DNA of 62,827 nt from JBAOHV01 sp964450685 (GCA_964450685.1 CAYVDN010000015.1:1-62827); one strand, 5' to 3'. Shown: positions 7,487-16,950, counted from the stretch's first letter. Numbers and translations are program-made. The notes: generated from the letters alone by a model not told the origin.

Positions 7487-9646
7487 ATGATGCCGGAGCA
7501 GGAGCTGCCGTCGTCACAGCAGGCGGATGGTGGAGGTGTCGACCGTCCCGCGTCCGCAACGCCGGTCCCATCGCAGGGCGCCGAGGAAGTTGTACGTCTT
7601 GCAGATCATCGTCCCGGCTCCAGGACGAACCGCTCCGCTGCTGGATCGCCTGCAGTAGAAGCCGGCCCGTCAGCGGATGACACGATCGTGGATCTCCGGT
7701 CGACCCCGGCGACGGGCAAGCGACTGACGTCGGTCGCATCGGCGTGGCCCGCGACTGAACGGCGGAGGCCCCCGGACCCGGATGTTCATCGCAACGGTTC
7801 CGGCACCGGAGATGGTCGATCGGAGGATGGTCGCGGTCTCATCGAGCCGCCGGTGGTGTCGCTCTCGTCGCGAGTGTTTCGAGTGCTAGTGCCGACAGTG
7901 GTGGTCGGTATCGGCGCAGTGCTCGTAGCCATTGCAGCTTCACTGGTCGCTCTCGACGCTCACCGCGAATCGACCGGATGGGGCGCTGCTGCTGGCGTCG
8001 CCGGCGCACGTTCTCATGCGATCGATTCCGCGTGGACCGCTGTGGTGGGCACGGTCGCAGCGGGTGTCGGTCAGCCGATAGCGCAGACCGACCAGATCGA
8101 CTCTCTGTTGGGCGACGCCGGCGCATCTCTCGAGCTGGCGACACCGGGCGATGCCGCCGACGCTGAGCTGGAGCTCGCCCAGACCCGCTGGGGCTCGTTC
8201 ACCCAGTCGGTTCGCGACACGCTCGACGAGACCGGAGGCAACCCTGTTGATCTGGGCAATGAGCTCCACACGCTCGAGCGTGCCCACTCCGATGCCGCCG
8301 CTGCATCCACTGCTCTTGTCGAGGAGCTGGATCGGCTATCAGATGAGGCGTCCGAGCGCTCCACGCGGTGGCTCGTCATATCGCTGTGCTGTCTGCTCGC
8401 CGGGGTGGCGCTGAGCGTCGCCGTCGGTGAGCAGGCTCGCCGACGGCTCCGGTCCGGACTCGACCTGGCGGTCGAGAGCCTGAGCAGAGAGATCGACCAG
8501 GTCGGTGTGGATCGCCCGGCCCCGGTCGTGCCCAGAGGATTCGCCGAGCTCGCGTGGCTCGTCGAGAAGATGCGTTTACGCGGCGGCCGACTTGAGGAGC
8601 TCGTGGTCTCGCTGCGACGTCGGGTGGCCTGGGACGAGCAGAGCCGCCGACTCTCGGAGGCACTCGACCTGGCCGACTCGGAACGCGCCAGCTATGCGGT
8701 CATCGAGCGAGCGCTCGCTGTGGTCGGTGACGGCCGCCCAGCAGAGCTGCTGCTGGCCGAGCGGGGCTCTTCGACCCTGCGTTCCGTCTCGGTCAACACG
8801 ACGGCACGGCCACCTGCCTGTCCGGTCGATTCGACCGCCTCCTGTGTGGCGATCCGCAGGGGGCAGGTGTCCGTCTTCGACAGCTCCGAATCGATCAACG
8901 CCTGCCCGAAGCTGGTGGGACGTGACTCAGGGCCGTGCTCGGCGGTGTGCGTGCCGGTCACCGTCGCCGGCCGCCCGGTCGGGGTTCTGCACATGACCGA
9001 TCGCGATGGGGCGCCACCGAACGCCGACGTGATCGAGAGAGAGGTCGACCTCGCCACCCGTATCGGGACCCGTTTCACTGCGCTGCGCACTCTCGAGAGC
9101 AGCCGCCAGGAGGCATCCACCGACGGCCTGACGGGTCTGCCGAACCGTCGTGCTCTCGAGGCGCAGGTGGCGGCATTGCTCGATCAGGACACGCCGTTCG
9201 TCATGGTCCTGGCCGACCTGGACAAGTTCAAGCTCCTGAACGACAACTTCGGTCACGAGACGGGTGACAAGGCCCTGCAACTGTTCGCAGGCGTTCTGCG
9301 GGACAACGTGCGCGGCAACGACGTGGTGGCCCGACTCGGTGGGGAGGAGTTCGTGCTCGTCTACCCCAACATGTCTGTCGAGATCTCACTCGAAGCCGTC
9401 GACCGTGTCCGCGCAGCGCTCGCACGTGCACTCGAAGGGACGACGATCCCGCGTTTCACCTGCTCGTTCGGCATCGCCCACTCGAGCGCCGGTCGCGACG
9501 GCGACGCAGTGTTGCGTCTTGCCGACGCCGGCCTCCTGAGGGCGAAGGATGAGGGTGGAGACCAGGCAGTCGTCGCCGATGCAGATCTTGCGGCGACGAT
9601 CTTCTCTGATGACGCCCCGGTGCGGGCACGGCGTCAGAGCCCCTGA
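7487..9646 (+). CDS. Membrane-bound GAF-GGDEF diguanylate cyclase
   Basis: 719 residues. The first ~125 residues are polar and probably disordered. Two transmembrane helices (about 128-150 and 288-305) enclose an extracytoplasmic sensing region, followed by a helical linker, a GAF-like domain (about 400-530) and a C-terminal GGDEF domain. The GGDEF starts at DGLTGLPNRRALE and includes LADLDKFKLLND and the active-site RLGGEEF near residue 617. The inhibitory I-site RGND sits exactly five residues before GGEEF, so feedback inhibition by c-di-GMP is expected. No EAL or HD-GYP domain is fused. The start ATG ATG at 7487 has a weak ribosome site, and a later start before the first helix is possible. 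Confidence 0.88.
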   Translation: MMPEQELPSSQQADGGGVDRPASATPVPSQGAEEVVRLADHRPGSRTNRSAAGSPAVEAGPSADDTIVDLRSTPATGKRLTSVASAWPATERRRPPDPDVHRNGSGTGDGRSEDGRGLIEPPVVSLSSRVFRVLVPTVVVGIGAVLVAIAASLVALDAHRESTGWGAAAGVAGARSHAIDSAWTAVVGTVAAGVGQPIAQTDQIDSLLGDAGASLELATPGDAADAELELAQTRWGSFTQSVRDTLDETGGNPVDLGNELHTLERAHSDAAAASTALVEELDRLSDEASERSTRWLVISLCCLLAGVALSVAVGEQARRRLRSGLDLAVESLSREIDQVGVDRPAPVVPRGFAELAWLVEKMRLRGGRLEELVVSLRRRVAWDEQSRRLSEALDLADSERASYAVIERALAVVGDGRPAELLLAERGSSTLRSVSVNTTARPPACPVDSTASCVAIRRGQVSVFDSSESINACPKLVGRDSGPCSAVCVPVTVAGRPVGVLHMTDRDGAPPNADVIEREVDLATRIGTRFTALRTLESSRQEASTDGLTGLPNRRALEAQVAALLDQDTPFVMVLADLDKFKLLNDNFGHETGDKALQLFAGVLRDNVRGNDVVARLGGEEFVLVYPNMSVEISLEAVDRVRAALARALEGTTIPRFTCSFGIAHSSAGRDGDAVLRLADAGLLRAKDEGGDQAVVADADLAATIFSDDAPVRARRQSP

Positions 9647-9667
9647 TCAGATCCGCCCCTGATCGGA

Positions 9668-9688
9668 TCCGAGCATGAAGGGCTCGGA
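9668..9688. terminator. Short hairpin between convergent genes
   Basis: tccgagc (9668-9674) pairs with gctcgga (9682-9688) around a 7-base loop. It lies between the converging ends of the diguanylate cyclase gene and the M15 peptidase gene, so it could serve both directions. Confidence 0.4.
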
Positions 9689-9712
9689 CCGTGATGTCGG
9701 GTTGTACCCGGT

Positions 9713-11023
9713 TCAGTTGCCGTTCGTGCTCCAGTGCCACGGCTCGGATGGCAGGTTGAAGAATCCGTAGCTGGAGGCGTTCGCCTTGAGCCACGCGAAT
9801 GCCGAGCTGCCACGGGTCAGCGTGGAGCCGCCCTGGGTGAAGTCGATCGCTAGTCCACGCTCGTGCATCGACGTTCCCGGTCTCGCGGTGGGCGGGCTGC
9901 ACGAGGACGCAGGCATCTCGTAGATGGCGTAGTTGGAGGTCCCGCAGTTGTTGCGGCGCACTGCGATCTGGCCGGCAGGGTCCCTGTACCCGCCACCGCT
10001 CAGGCCTATCCCGGATGCTGACGCAGCCGCGAGCAGCCTCTGGAGGTTCCCGGCGATGGACTGATGGATCCGGATGCCGCCCACGGTGACGATCTCTCCG
10101 CTGCCGGTTATCGACGGCACCGAGCCACCGCCACCGCTGCCGCTGCTGCTTCCGACAACCGCTGCGGCGCGAGACGCGCTGGCCTTGGCTCGCGCCTCGC
10201 GTGCTGCGCGTTCAGCGGCAACCGCTCTGGCGATCTCGGCCTGCTTGTCGCTTATCGATTTGGACAGTCCGGCGTCGAGGGAGGCGAGAGAGTCGGCTTC
10301 GGCGAGAGCGGAATCGAGGCGCTGCTCCACCTGCGCAGCGAACTGCTGCTGCTCGCTGTAGGCGGCGTTCAGCTCCTGGAGCCGCGACTCGACCTCTGCC
10401 TCCTTGGCACGCGCCTTCTCGGCGGCGGCTTGAGCGGCTGCGCGTTGGATCTCCAGGTCCTCCTGGATCGATCGGAACTGCTCGACGAGCCCCTGGTCCT
10501 TGCCGGCTCGCATGCTGAGCAGCGTCCGCTTGTTGACGGCATCGTTGATGTCGTCAGAACCGATCGTCGCAAAGGCGTCGCCGCTGCCGGCTGTCACGTA
10601 TGCCTCCACCGCCGAGGTCTTCATCTGTTCGGTGATCGAGTCGAGTTCCTGCTGCTTCTGTGCCTGGGCCGCCTCGGCGGCCTGCTGCTCGCTGGTCGCC
10701 TGTGAAACAGCGCGTTCGGCCTCCTCCACGCGGTCCTGTTGAGCGCTCACATTCGTGGAGAGGGCCGAGAGGGCGGCTGTCACCTCGGCGTCGGAGGCCT
10801 TCAGCGCGTCGACCTGCGAGGCCTTCGAAGCCTTCTCCTGGCGCACCTGCTCACGCTCACGCTGGAGCTGCTGGAGGCTCTTGCCGTCCTGTTGTCGCGC
10901 TGCCTCGGCCGACCCCACGGAGAGTGGAAGCATCGAGATCGCGACTGCTGCCGCGATGCCGGCGGTCAGACGAGGGCCACGCGTGGTTCTGCGTGACTTC
11001 GGGATTCTCTCAGGGGGTGTCAT
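9713..11023 (-). CDS. Secreted coiled-coil D-Ala-D-Ala carboxypeptidase (peptidase M15)
   Basis: 436 residues from the ATG at 11023, preferred because it places a signal peptide (about residues 18-40, ending GSAEAA) at the N-terminus; the frame stays open to 11254. A long Gln/Glu/Ala-rich coiled coil (about 45-270), similar to N-termini of cell-wall hydrolases, is followed by a Gly/Ser linker. The C-terminal M15 domain carries the zinc-ligand pattern SMHERGLAIDF (H..G.A.D) and EPWHW (catalytic Glu and His). It should trim peptidoglycan peptides outside the membrane. The coiled coil is probably regulatory, as in FtsX-controlled hydrolases. A second protein with the same coiled-coil-plus-enzyme plan lies at 13526-14545. 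Confidence 0.85.
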   Translation of the reverse strand: MTPPERIPKSRRTTRGPRLTAGIAAAVAISMLPLSVGSAEAARQQDGKSLQQLQREREQVRQEKASKASQVDALKASDAEVTAALSALSTNVSAQQDRVEEAERAVSQATSEQQAAEAAQAQKQQELDSITEQMKTSAVEAYVTAGSGDAFATIGSDDINDAVNKRTLLSMRAGKDQGLVEQFRSIQEDLEIQRAAAQAAAEKARAKEAEVESRLQELNAAYSEQQQFAAQVEQRLDSALAEADSLASLDAGLSKSISDKQAEIARAVAAERAAREARAKASASRAAAVVGSSSGSGGGGSVPSITGSGEIVTVGGIRIHQSIAGNLQRLLAAASASGIGLSGGGYRDPAGQIAVRRNNCGTSNYAIYEMPASSCSPPTARPGTSMHERGLAIDFTQGGSTLTRGSSAFAWLKANASSYGFFNLPSEPWHWSTNGN

Positions 11024-11151
11024 CACTCGGAGATTCGCCTCGGTCTCTGGTGGACTTCCGGTTCTCGCCAGCTCACGCTCCGTGAGCTTCGTAACGGAAC
11101 TGCAAACTAACACGCTGGCTGGAGAAGGTCCATCAGCCCATGGGGCGACCC

Positions 11152-12018
11152 TCAGGGACCCGCTGTGCGGATGGTCCCGCCTCGACGCTGGCAGACGGCA
11201 CAGTGCACAGTCGATCGCGCGTCGATGACCGTCCGGCGCAACGGCTCTCCACATCGTCGACAGGGGAGACCCGCGCGGCCGTAGCAGTCGAGATGGTTCT
11301 GGTGGTCGCCTTCGCCGCCCGTTGCATCCCGGTAGTCGCGCAGGGTCGTTCCACCGTGCTCGATCCCCTCGGCGAGCACCTGGCGTACCGAGTCGCGGAG
11401 TCGAACGGCGCCGGCTCTCGTGAGCCGCCGCGAACCGGGGTGGACCCTGGACCGCCAGAGAGCCTCGTCCGCGTAGATGTTGCCCACCCCTGCCACTATC
11501 CGTTGTGAGAGCAGTTGCGTCTTGACCGCCTTGGACGACCGGTTGACCATCTGCCGCAGGTGTTCGGCGGAGAACCCATCGTCGAAGGGCTCAGGGCCCA
11601 TCGACGCGAGGGTCGGCAGCGAACCGTGGTCGCCAGTGGACACCACAGCTATCCGGCCGAATCGTCGTGTGTCGTCGAAGCTGAGAGTGCGTCCGTCGTC
11701 GAGCCACCACCTGGCACGCAGGTGTGGTCGATCCTCCGCTGCGTCGATGGATCCATCGTCGATCCCCAGTCGCCCGGTCATACCGAGGTGCACGATCAGC
11801 TCGTGTTCAGAGGGGTCGCCGTCGACAGCCCGGGAGTCCGCCAGGTCGATGATCAGGTACTTGCCGCGCCGCCGGACGGCGGCCAGGCGGGAGCCGACAA
11901 CCTCTAGCGCAGGGGTGAACTTCGCCGATTCGAACGCCCACGCGTCGACCACCACTGCGTCGGTCAGTGGTTCTACGAGCTGACGGCGGATGGTCTCGAC
12001 CTCGGGCAGCTCTGGCAC
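11152..12018 (-). CDS. mutM: Formamidopyrimidine-DNA glycosylase (Fpg/MutM)
   Basis: 288 residues, GTG start. The mature N-terminus PELPEVETIRR gives the catalytic Pro2 and Glu3. The conserved lysine lies in RRRGKYLIIDL, and the helix-two-turn-helix VAGVGNIYADEALWRSRVHP is present. The C-terminal zinc finger has the pattern CRRC-x16-CAVC. It removes 8-oxoguanine and formamidopyrimidines and nicks the abasic site. Length is normal. It is transcribed away from the parA-like gene across an 88-bp gap. Confidence 0.97.
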   Translation of the reverse strand: MPELPEVETIRRQLVEPLTDAVVVDAWAFESAKFTPALEVVGSRLAAVRRRGKYLIIDLADSRAVDGDPSEHELIVHLGMTGRLGIDDGSIDAAEDRPHLRARWWLDDGRTLSFDDTRRFGRIAVVSTGDHGSLPTLASMGPEPFDDGFSAEHLRQMVNRSSKAVKTQLLSQRIVAGVGNIYADEALWRSRVHPGSRRLTRAGAVRLRDSVRQVLAEGIEHGGTTLRDYRDATGGEGDHQNHLDCYGRAGLPCRRCGEPLRRTVIDARSTVHCAVCQRRGGTIRTAGP

Positions 12019-12106
12019 GGACGTGAGTGTGACACGCGAAGAGTGCCGTCTCGGCGGTCAGGTCCCGGCGCCGCGTCCCCGCTCGAGACTTCGCTAGCGT
12101 GGGCCC

Positions 12107-12958
12107 ATGGGCGTCGTAGCTGTCGTCAACCAGAAGGGGGGCGTCGGCAAGACGACCGTGACCCTCGGGCTGGCCGCCGCGCTCGCCCACGCAGGTCGAC
12201 GTGTGCTGGTGGTCGACATCGACCCGCAGGCCAACGCGACCACCGGCCTGGGTGTCTGGAACGCGACCGTGACCGTCGACCAGTCACTCGAGTCGGAGAG
12301 CCCCGGATCGATCCGCTCGGCAATCCAACCGGCAGGGTGGCCCGCTACGGGACAAGCAGCAGTGGTTGACGTAGCTGCAAGCTCGCCACGGCTCGCCCAG
12401 CGCGAGCACCAGATGGCGATGGACGTCATAGGCGCGCAGGACCGCTTGGCCGTTGCGCTCGAGGGAGTCACGTCGGCTTATGACGAGGTGATCATCGACT
12501 GCCCACCTTCGCTCGGTCTGCTGACGGTCAACGCATTGTTCGCCGCTGACAGGGTCCTGATCGTCGCCGAGCCTGCTGCATGGAGCTCTGATGGCGTCGA
12601 GCAGATCCTCCGGAACGTCGCCCGGATCGCGGAGCGTCGCGGCGGTCGTCCAGCCGTCGCCGGAATAGTCGTGAACAGGCTGGGTCGGACCCGCGACGCG
12701 ACGTACTGGGACTCGATGCTTCGCGAGACGCATCCGACGATGATGCTCACGCCCGCCATCCGACTCCGCGCAGCAGTGGCCGAGGCCGCCGCGCAGTCGA
12801 TGCCGGTACACGCACTGACCCGCGACGGTGCGGCAGAGGCACGGGCCGAGTTCGATCACCTGGCGGCAGCGCTGGGCATGCTCCCGGCCGTGTCCGGGAA
12901 CCCGTCCCCGTCACCGCTCATGACGGGGGCACCGCCACTCATGACAGGAGACTGCTGA
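12107..12958 (+). CDS. ParA/Soj-family ATPase
   Basis: 283 residues. The deviant Walker A motif KGGVGKTTVT starts at residue 10, VVDIDPQANATTGLG follows (Walker A'), and Walker B is VIIDCPPSLGLLTVNAL. These define a ParA/MinD-type dimerising ATPase that binds DNA or membrane. No ParB gene or parS-like site is next to it, so it is probably an orphan cargo-positioning ATPase. The next gene encodes a small membrane protein and overlaps its stop by one base, suggesting a functional pair. The C-terminus carries an odd repeated PLMTG segment, twice within 15 residues. Confidence 0.9.
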   Translation: MGVVAVVNQKGGVGKTTVTLGLAAALAHAGRRVLVVDIDPQANATTGLGVWNATVTVDQSLESESPGSIRSAIQPAGWPATGQAAVVDVAASSPRLAQREHQMAMDVIGAQDRLAVALEGVTSAYDEVIIDCPPSLGLLTVNALFAADRVLIVAEPAAWSSDGVEQILRNVARIAERRGGRPAVAGIVVNRLGRTRDATYWDSMLRETHPTMMLTPAIRLRAAVAEAAAQSMPVHALTRDGAAEARAEFDHLAAALGMLPAVSGNPSPSPLMTGAPPLMTGDC

Positions 12959-13320
12959 TGGCTTCCTATGACCCGAAGCGGCCCCGACCCGGTGCCGGAG
13001 AACCAGAGGAGCCGGCTCCGGTCGAGGCTCTCCTGTCCCCTGAGCCGCTCCAGTCGTCAGGTCCGCTCGAGTCAGGCGAACCGAGTGACCAGCCGGCCCT
13101 GCACGAAGAGCGCGGAGCCGATGACGTCGAAGTCGACCTCAGGACGGTCGTGGCGAACGGTTCGGGACCCAGGGTCGCACGCGACGTTCCCGTCGCTCCG
13201 GCGCCCGAGCAGGGAACAGCGAATCGTGCTCTGCTGACGGCGGCAGCAGTAGCTGGTGCAGCTGCGCTGATGTTGGTCGTGGCAACGCTCCTGCGGCGCC
13301 GTAGACGTCGGTCGGACTGA
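12958..13320 (+). CDS. Small single-pass membrane protein coupled to the ParA-like ATPase
   Basis: 120 residues; the ATG shares its A with the TGA of the ParA-like gene (12956-12958), so translation is probably coupled. The first ~85 residues are acidic, Pro/Glu-rich and probably disordered. A single hydrophobic helix (about 92-111) is followed by a very basic tail of Arg residues, which predicts a tail-anchored or cytoplasm-facing N-terminus. I recognise no family. A membrane partner or cargo of the ATPase is the natural guess. Confidence 0.7.
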   Translation: MASYDPKRPRPGAGEPEEPAPVEALLSPEPLQSSGPLESGEPSDQPALHEERGADDVEVDLRTVVANGSGPRVARDVPVAPAPEQGTANRALLTAAAVAGAAALMLVVATLLRRRRRRSD

Positions 13321-13525
13321 GACGTCTCCGACAGGTCCCGGTCACGACTCACCCGGCAGTTGGAGGTCGGATCGGATCGGCTCCGCCGGACAGCTTGAGT
13401 GACCACGTCGATGTGCCGATGTGATCATCGTGCTTTCGTTTCATGTCGATCGCGTGACAGAATCCTGCGCCGTGTCGGGCGAGCCCGCCACTCGTCGGTG
13501 GGACACCGACCACGGATCGAACCAG

Positions 13526-14545
13526 GTGACAACCCCCTTGCCACAATCTCCCCCCCACTGCCGCCGCACGCGTCAGCCAGTTCGTCTTGTCGTCGGTGCC
13601 CTCATCGGTCTCTGGTTGCTCACGGCGCTGGTCGGGCCGGCTTCGGGTTCGGCCGACCCCGTCGCCGCCGCTCGTGACCGTCTCGCTCAGGCCACTTCCG
13701 ATCGGGAGGCGGCCGAGGGGCGGGTTGCCGACGCCGAGGAACGACTCGTGACAGCACGCGGAGAGGCGGAGCGTCTACGAGGCGTCGATATGCAGCTGGC
13801 CGAGGACCTGGCGACCGCGCGACGTGACCTCAGGGAGTACGCAATTGCCGCGTACATCGACGGCGGTCAGTCGGAGCTGTTCCGTGCGACGCTCAATGCG
13901 GAGCAGGCCCAGGCGCTCGCTTGGCAGTCCAGCATGCTCCTCGGTCAGTCGGTGTCCGCCGACGAGGCCGCAGAGCGATTCCAGGCACTCAAGTCAGCGA
14001 ACGAGCCGGCGACGCTCGCTGCCGCGACCGAGGTGGACAGGGCAAGCGCAGCGGTGCAGGAGGCCCAGTACGACCTGATCCAGGCGGCAGCGTTCGAACG
14101 CGACGCCGAAGCGGAGCTGGCCAGGGCCATCGAGACCGCTCGGCGCGAGGCAGCCGCCCGTGCCGCCGCCGAACGAGCTGCCCGTGCAGCGAGCGAGGCC
14201 AGTTCCAGTGCTTCCACTTCTGCCGCTGCGGGCGCAGTCGGTGCACCTGCCTCGGCGTCGACAGCGGCCGAGCCGCCTGCTGCTGCGTCCGGTGTGCGCG
14301 GCAATCCGACAGCGGCCGAGTCTGCAACCCTTGCCCGGATCCGGAAGTGCGAGTCCCGGGGCAACTACTCGATCGTGAGCGCTTCCGGCCGCTACCGCGG
14401 TGCCTACCAGTTCGACTTCACCACCTGGCGTGGCGTCGGTGGCACCGGGGACCCGGCCGCGGCGAGCCCGGCCGAACAGGACTACAGGGCTCTCCTGCTG
14501 ATGCGTCTGCGGGGCACCCGTCCCTGGCCGATCTGCGGTCGCTGA
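13526..14545 (+). CDS. Secreted coiled-coil protein with Rpf-like transglycosylase domain
   Basis: 339 residues from a GTG at 13526, chosen because it places the signal helix (about residues 21-37, ending GPASGSADP) near the N-terminus; the frame is open back to the ATG at 13421. A coiled-coil region rich in Ala/Glu/Arg (about 42-225) and an Ala/Ser/Pro linker precede a C-terminal transglycosylase-like domain (PF06737 type): IRKCESRGNY with the catalytic Glu, then GAYQFDFTTWRGVGGTG and a final RLRGTRPWPICGR. Resuscitation-promoting factors cleave peptidoglycan glycan strands. The architecture parallels the M15 protein at 9713-11023. Confidence 0.85.
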   Translation: MTTPLPQSPPHCRRTRQPVRLVVGALIGLWLLTALVGPASGSADPVAAARDRLAQATSDREAAEGRVADAEERLVTARGEAERLRGVDMQLAEDLATARRDLREYAIAAYIDGGQSELFRATLNAEQAQALAWQSSMLLGQSVSADEAAERFQALKSANEPATLAAATEVDRASAAVQEAQYDLIQAAAFERDAEAELARAIETARREAAARAAAERAARAASEASSSASTSAAAGAVGAPASASTAAEPPAAASGVRGNPTAAESATLARIRKCESRGNYSIVSASGRYRGAYQFDFTTWRGVGGTGDPAAASPAEQDYRALLLMRLRGTRPWPICGR

Positions 14546-14645
14546 ACCACGTCCCAACTGGTTCCCGTGAGATGTGTTTTCCCGCTGCCGGATCGCCACG
14601 GCTAGGGTCGACTCCCGTCATGAGTGCGCGAGACAGAGGAATGCC

Positions 14646-16826
14646 GTGAACGCTCGACTTCGTTTGCCAGTCCTGATCGGCGTGGTGGCGCTCGTCGCCA
14701 TGGCCTGCACCGCCGAGACCCACCAGCCGGCGTTCACCGGGGACATCTCCAAGGGCAACCCGACCGTTGAGGAGGAGGCTGCCGCGGATGCGAGCGGCGA
14801 CGCTCCTGAGCCGGTCGACCTGACAGCGGCCGAGTCGTCACAGCTCCAGGCGGCACTGGCATCGTCGCCGACCGGGTGCGACTTCATCGACACACGCGAC
14901 TGCCTCCTTCCGTTCCCGAGCGACGCCTACACCGTGCAGGACCAGGCGACAGGAACCGGGCGGCGCGTCGACCTGCCCCAAGGGCTTCTCGCCAACGTCG
15001 ACGGCCAGACCCTCGACCCGACCGCGTGGAACCTCAACGACGGGTTCAGCCCCAACACCCCGATCCTCGCCTACGTCCCCGGGATCGATCCGGTGGCCAC
15101 AGCGCTGCCGAGCGAGGGCGACATCGGCTTCTCGCTCACCGCTGAATCCGCGACGGTCATCGTCGACCTGGATTCCGGTCAGTTGGTTCCCCACTGGGCC
15201 GAGATGGACCTGCGCGCCCAGAGTGACGCAGATCGTGCGCTGATACTGCGACCGGCGATCTCACTACCCGAGACCCACCGGTTTGCCGTGGCACTGCGAA
15301 ACATCAAGAACAGCGCCGGGGAGAACATCGCTCCCTCGATCGGGTTCAAGGTCCTGCGTGACAACAACCCGACGAGCAGCCTGATCGTGGAGGAGCGGCG
15401 GGCTGCGTACGAGCCCGTATTCGCCGAGATGGCAACGGCTGGGGTCAACCGCGCCGACCTCTACCTCGCATGGTGGTTCACCGTGGCGTCCGCAGACTCG
15501 CTCGCAGGCAACGTGCTGGCCATGCGCCAGGACGCATTCGGCCGCCTCGACGGTGGTGCACCGGAGTTCGCTGTCACCGGTACCAGCACAGACGACCTCG
15601 AGGAAGGCATCTCCAAGATCGTCGAGGGCACCTTCGAGGTCCCCAACTACCTCACCGACGGCGGAACTCCGGGCAGCGTCCTGCGGATCGACCCTGCCAC
15701 GGGGCGCCCTGTCGCCGAAGGCAACTACACGGCGCGCTTCGTGTGCGCCGTGCCGGAGACGGCGGTCGAGAACGGCGAGGCCATACCGGTGGTCTACGGC
15801 CACGGCCTCCTCGGGTCAGCCAACGAGGCAGACTCCAGCCAGGTCCAGCACACCGCAGCCGAGCTGAACGGGCTGTACTGCGCCACGAACAGCATCGGGC
15901 TCTCGCGTGAGGACATCTCCTTCGCCCTCGTTGCGCTCTCCGACATCTCCGAATTCCCGTCCGTCCCGGACCGGCTCCAGCAGGCGATGATCAACACCCT
16001 CTACCTCGGTCGCCTGATGGTGCACCTCGACGGGCTGGGCAGCGCTCCGGAGTTCCAGACTTCCGCCGGCGCCAACATGATCAACACCGAGACCGCCTAC
16101 TACGACGGCAACAGCCAGGGAGCGATCCTCGGCGGAGCCATCACGGCGATCGCGACCGACTGGACAAAGGCGTCGCTCGGGGTGGGTGGCATGAACTACT
16201 CGACGCTGCTCAACCGCAGCGTCGACTTCGACGAGTACTTCGTCGTCCTGCGTGACGCCTACCCGAACGCGTTGGATCAGCAGTTGACCTTCGGTCTCCT
16301 CCAGATGCTGTGGGACCGCGGCGAGACCGGCGGTTACGTCCAGCACCTGACCGACCGCGTGTACGACCTGACTCCTGCCAAGGAAGTCCTCATGACCGTT
16401 GCGTTCGGTGACCATCAGGTGGCGAACATCACCTCCCAGAACATGGCCCGGACCCTCAAGATCCCGATGTACCGCCCGGCGCTGCCGATCGGTTCGACGA
16501 TCGTTCCCGAGCCGTTCTTCGACATCGATGCGATCAGGTCGTTCCCGTGGACCGGCTCGGCGCTGTTCTACTGGGATTCGGGCACGATGGCTCCGCCGCT
16601 GGGCAACATCACTCCGATCATGTCCGAGCGCTACATCGCAGGCTGCACCGGGGCCAACGCCGACAAGGCCGGCTCACCCCGTTGCGCCGATCCGCACGAG
16701 GATCCTCGCCGCCAGCCGCAGGTGATCGCCCAGAAGAAGGCGTTCTTCCAGCCGGAGGGTGTGGTCACGAACGTGTGCCTGGACCAGCCCTGCATCGCAG
16801 AGCAGCGCAGCACCTTCGACTACTGA
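14646..16826 (+). CDS. Lipoprotein alpha/beta-hydrolase, VolA-like, paralog 1
   Basis: 726 residues from the GTG at 14646, which has AGAGGA upstream and places a signal peptide ending at a cysteine (VALVAMAC) at the start. The N-terminal region includes CLLPFPSDAY and DGFSPNTPILAY, matching the pattern of bacterial virulence-factor lipase (VolA, Lipase_bact_N) N-domains. The hydrolase part shows VVYGHGLLGS (oxyanion region, about residue 382) and YDGNSQGAILG, with a GxSxG-like nucleophile near residue 490. It is probably a surface lipoprotein esterase or lipase. A clear paralog lies at 20551-22401. The lipobox residue at -3 is Ala rather than Leu, so lipidation is likely but not certain. Confidence 0.72.
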   Translation: MNARLRLPVLIGVVALVAMACTAETHQPAFTGDISKGNPTVEEEAAADASGDAPEPVDLTAAESSQLQAALASSPTGCDFIDTRDCLLPFPSDAYTVQDQATGTGRRVDLPQGLLANVDGQTLDPTAWNLNDGFSPNTPILAYVPGIDPVATALPSEGDIGFSLTAESATVIVDLDSGQLVPHWAEMDLRAQSDADRALILRPAISLPETHRFAVALRNIKNSAGENIAPSIGFKVLRDNNPTSSLIVEERRAAYEPVFAEMATAGVNRADLYLAWWFTVASADSLAGNVLAMRQDAFGRLDGGAPEFAVTGTSTDDLEEGISKIVEGTFEVPNYLTDGGTPGSVLRIDPATGRPVAEGNYTARFVCAVPETAVENGEAIPVVYGHGLLGSANEADSSQVQHTAAELNGLYCATNSIGLSREDISFALVALSDISEFPSVPDRLQQAMINTLYLGRLMVHLDGLGSAPEFQTSAGANMINTETAYYDGNSQGAILGGAITAIATDWTKASLGVGGMNYSTLLNRSVDFDEYFVVLRDAYPNALDQQLTFGLLQMLWDRGETGGYVQHLTDRVYDLTPAKEVLMTVAFGDHQVANITSQNMARTLKIPMYRPALPIGSTIVPEPFFDIDAIRSFPWTGSALFYWDSGTMAPPLGNITPIMSERYIAGCTGANADKAGSPRCADPHEDPRRQPQVIAQKKAFFQPEGVVTNVCLDQPCIAEQRSTFDY

Positions 16827-16893
16827 TCCGACCGCTGAACCGACCGCGGTGCGGGCCGGTGCACTCCGACGGTGCGGGCCGTAGCGGGGGTCA

Positions 16894-16950
16894 CAGTGAA
16901 CTCGGCACGTCTGACGTCGCTATGGGGAGTCAGACGTGCCGAGTTCACTG
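16894..16950. repeat. Perfect 21-bp inverted repeat (hairpin) between convergent genes
   Basis: Bases 16894-16914 are an exact reverse complement of 16930-16950, separated by a 15-base loop (cgtcgctatggggag). It lies between the stop of the lipoprotein gene (16826) and the stop of the crotonase gene (16987). It may be a two-way terminator, but a 21-bp perfect stem is longer than the other terminator-like hairpins in this window (7-14 bp), so it may also be a copy of a small dispersed repeat. Confidence 0.7.

Noticed and set aside
12107..12958. Chromosome-partitioning parAB/parS locus
   Set aside because: No ParB-like gene or parS-like GTTTCACGTGAAAC site is near; the partner gene encodes a small membrane protein.
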